Positions 31,942-33,521 of a stretch of DNA of 33,521 bases are shown here, one piece after another (the first letter of the stretch is position 1; every line of letters begins with the position of its first letter). The stretch covers positions 1-33,521 of the forward strand of contig JAITBJ010000017.1 of the NCBI GenBank assembly GCA_031283665.1. The letters run 5' to 3'. Source of the DNA: Candidatus Opitulatrix cubana (GTDB lineage Bacteria; Actinomycetota; Actinomycetes; Actinomycetales; Bifidobacteriaceae). The translations under genes and the position numbers were made by a program. The notes under the pieces were generated by a model that worked only from the letters and a program-made list of their open reading frames with translations, was not told where the DNA came from and searched no databases.

Positions 31942-33521
31942 ATGCCTGAAACTCGTAAATCTGTAAAAGATGTTATATCTATAAAAGGTGCAAGAGTTCA
32001 TAATCTAAAAAATATAGACTTGACTATTCCTAGAAACTCTTTAAATGTGTTTACAGGTTTGTCTGGATCAGGCAAATCCTCTTTAGCGTTTGATACTATT
32101 TTTGCAGAGGGGCAGAGGCGATTCGTAGAATCGCTCTCTGCTTATGCTAGACAGTTTTTAGGTCAAATGGATAAACCTGATATAGATTTTATAGAGGGGC
32201 TTTCACCAGCGGTGTCTATTGACCAAAAGTCTACTAATAAAAATCCTAGATCTACTGTGGGGACTATTACAGAGATTTATGATTATTTGAGACTTCTTTT
32301 TGCTAGAGTGGGAACCCAGCACTGTCCTAAATGCGATGCACAGGTCGAGTCTCAAACCCCAGGTCAAATGGCAGATGCTATTTTGGAATTAGAAGAGGGC
32401 ACAAAGTTTTTAGTGTTAGCACCTGTGATAAGAGATAGGAAAGGGGAATATCAAGATCTTTTTCAAAATCTAAAAAAGCAAGGATTTGTGAGAGTTAGAG
32501 TAGATGGTGAAGTGCTTGAGCTTCAAGACAAAATCACATTAGAGAAAAATCTGCGTCATAATATAGAAGTAGTAGTAGACCGTTTAGTAGTAGATAAAAA
32601 TGCTAAATCAAGATTGGTGGATTCAATAGAAACAGCTTTAGATGTAGCACATAATTTAATGACTGTGCAAATAGTTAGCAAAATGGACGCAGCGCCGTAT
32701 GAGTTTAGAAACTTTTCATCTGTTCGCGCTTGCCCTAATGGGCACGAGTTAACTTTAACAGATATAGAGCCGCGTACATTTTCATTTAACGCACCATATG
32801 GAGCATGCCCTGAATGCGACGGTATTGGTAAAAAATCTGAAATTGATCCTGCGTTGGTAGTAGTAGATAAAAATCTGCCTGCAATGGATGGTGGGTTTAT
32901 TCAGTCTATGGGCATTTCAGGACAGTATTTTCAAAGTATTTTGCAGCAACTTGCAAATGAATTAGATTTTGATCTAGACAGTCCTCTAAAAGATTTAACT
33001 AAAAAGCAATTAGACTCAATTCTTTTTGGATACAAGTTTAAAGTGTATGATGAATGGAGAGATCAGTGGGGAGGGTTGAGGCGCAAAACTAGCGGCTTTG
33101 AGGGTGTAGTGCCTATTTTGCAAAGGCGCTATGATGAGACAGATTCTTCTTATGCACGATTTAGATATGAATCTATTATGAGAGAGGCGCCTTGTCCGCT
33201 TTGCAAAGGCGCTAGACTAAAAGATGATGTGCTAGCTGTGAGAATTAAAAAGTGCAATATATACGATGTTTGCACGCTTTCAATAGATAATTTATCTGTA
33301 TGGATTAAGGCTTTGAATCTGAAAGGATCTAATGCGAAAATTGCTGCTCAAGTGATTCAAGAGATTTCCACTCGCGTAGATTTTTTGCTAAATGTGGGGC
33401 TGAATTATTTAACGCTTGCACGCTCTGCTGCCACTCTTTCAGGCGGCGAAGCTCAAAGAATAAGACTTGCTACGCAAATAGGCTCTGGATTAGTGGGAGT
33501 GCTTTATGTGCTTGATGAGCC
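31942..33521 (+). CDS. uvrA: UvrABC excision nuclease subunit A, N-terminal part (runs off window)
   Basis: Damage-recognition ATPase of nucleotide excision repair, acting as a dimer with UvrB. The first 526 residues are visible and the frame remains open at the window end. In order: Walker A GLSGSGKSSLAFDT, SLSAYARQFLGQM, the zinc-binding CPKCDA pair of the first ABC half, FNAPYGACPECDGIG, CPLCKGARL, and the ABC signature LSGGEAQRIRLATQIGSG before the Walker B LYVLDEP that ends the window. The start is set by TAGACT-N6-ATG and the conserved ISIKGARVHNLKNIDL N terminus. No damage to the frame is seen. Confidence 0.96.
   Translation, partial: MPETRKSVKDVISIKGARVHNLKNIDLTIPRNSLNVFTGLSGSGKSSLAFDTIFAEGQRRFVESLSAYARQFLGQMDKPDIDFIEGLSPAVSIDQKSTNKNPRSTVGTITEIYDYLRLLFARVGTQHCPKCDAQVESQTPGQMADAILELEEGTKFLVLAPVIRDRKGEYQDLFQNLKKQGFVRVRVDGEVLELQDKITLEKNLRHNIEVVVDRLVVDKNAKSRLVDSIETALDVAHNLMTVQIVSKMDAAPYEFRNFSSVRACPNGHELTLTDIEPRTFSFNAPYGACPECDGIGKKSEIDPALVVVDKNLPAMDGGFIQSMGISGQYFQSILQQLANELDFDLDSPLKDLTKKQLDSILFGYKFKVYDEWRDQWGGLRRKTSGFEGVVPILQRRYDETDSSYARFRYESIMREAPCPLCKGARLKDDVLAVRIKKCNIYDVCTLSIDNLSVWIKALNLKGSNAKIAAQVIQEISTRVDFLLNVGLNYLTLARSAATLSGGEAQRIRLATQIGSGLVGVLYVLDE

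Noticed and set aside
1..33521. CRISPR array, insertion sequence, prophage, rRNA, toxin-antitoxin or anti-phage defence system
   Set aside because: No regularly spaced repeats, transposase, integrase, phage genes or defence gene pairs were seen; the lone methyltransferase-like gene has no restriction partner and a lost catalytic motif.

Overview
The window is a densely packed, AT-rich bacterial chromosome segment (base composition not counted) that reads as Actinobacteria. The evidence is gene content and order: rpoZ-metK followed by the helicase-dead actinobacterial PriA-like protein, tig-clpP1-clpP2-clpX, a DUF349 protein paired with a membrane-anchored cyclophilin, and a surface protein with SLH-type repeats of the style common in Bifidobacteriales. 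Low G+C, overlapping genes, loop expansions and eroded enzymes would suit a host-associated, possibly reduced actinobacterium. The exact lineage is inference. The standard genetic code is used.

Layout. 1-1682: C-terminal part of a secreted surface protein (TIG and FnIII-like modules, then three SLH repeats) ending in a clear terminator. 1787-5777: deoD, hemW, a degenerate DNA methyltransferase-like protein and an MFS transporter. 5832-10484: rpoZ, metK, priA-like, cdd, and an IspD/SDR fusion of the ribitol-phosphate type. 10512-12478 (minus): cyclophilin then DUF349. 12533-14437: OPT transporter, converging with hisS (minus). 15802-18872: an MFS gene (minus) divergent from trmI-lgt (plus). 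18856-20428 (minus): NCS2 purine permease and tRNA-Pro(UGG). 20583-25704: trigger factor, ClpP1, ClpP2, ClpX and SufS in one run. 25730-30667 (minus): TPM-domain protein, MFS, pgm, U32 peptidase-like tRNA-modification protein. 30682-33521: MHS transporter and the first part of uvrA. No CRISPR, IS element, phage gene or rRNA was seen. The only gene-to-gene gap of about 300 bases (20275-20582) holds the tRNA and promoter/operator elements.

How it works together. Nucleoside salvage (deoD, cdd, NCS2 permease) sits with sugar-phosphate metabolism (pgm), protein quality control (tig, two ClpP subunits, ClpX), translation and tRNA modification (hisS, trmI, U32), envelope biogenesis (lgt, ribitol-phosphate enzyme, SLH protein) and many importers/exporters (three general MFS, MHS, OPT, NCS2), which suggests dependence on external nutrients.

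The strongest non-genic signal is promoter architecture. Fourteen start codons on both strands lie exactly 6 nt downstream of a TAnnnT -10 box, often with an upstream TGn, so their mRNAs should be leaderless. This rule corrects several starts and supplies a candidate CTG start for hemW, which has no usable ATG/GTG/TTG. Two divergent pairs have their two -10 boxes overlapping or forming a palindrome within 14-22 bp. A CGC-N5-GCG palindrome sits about 63 bp upstream of the predicted tig start, where a ClgR-type activator of the clp genes could bind.
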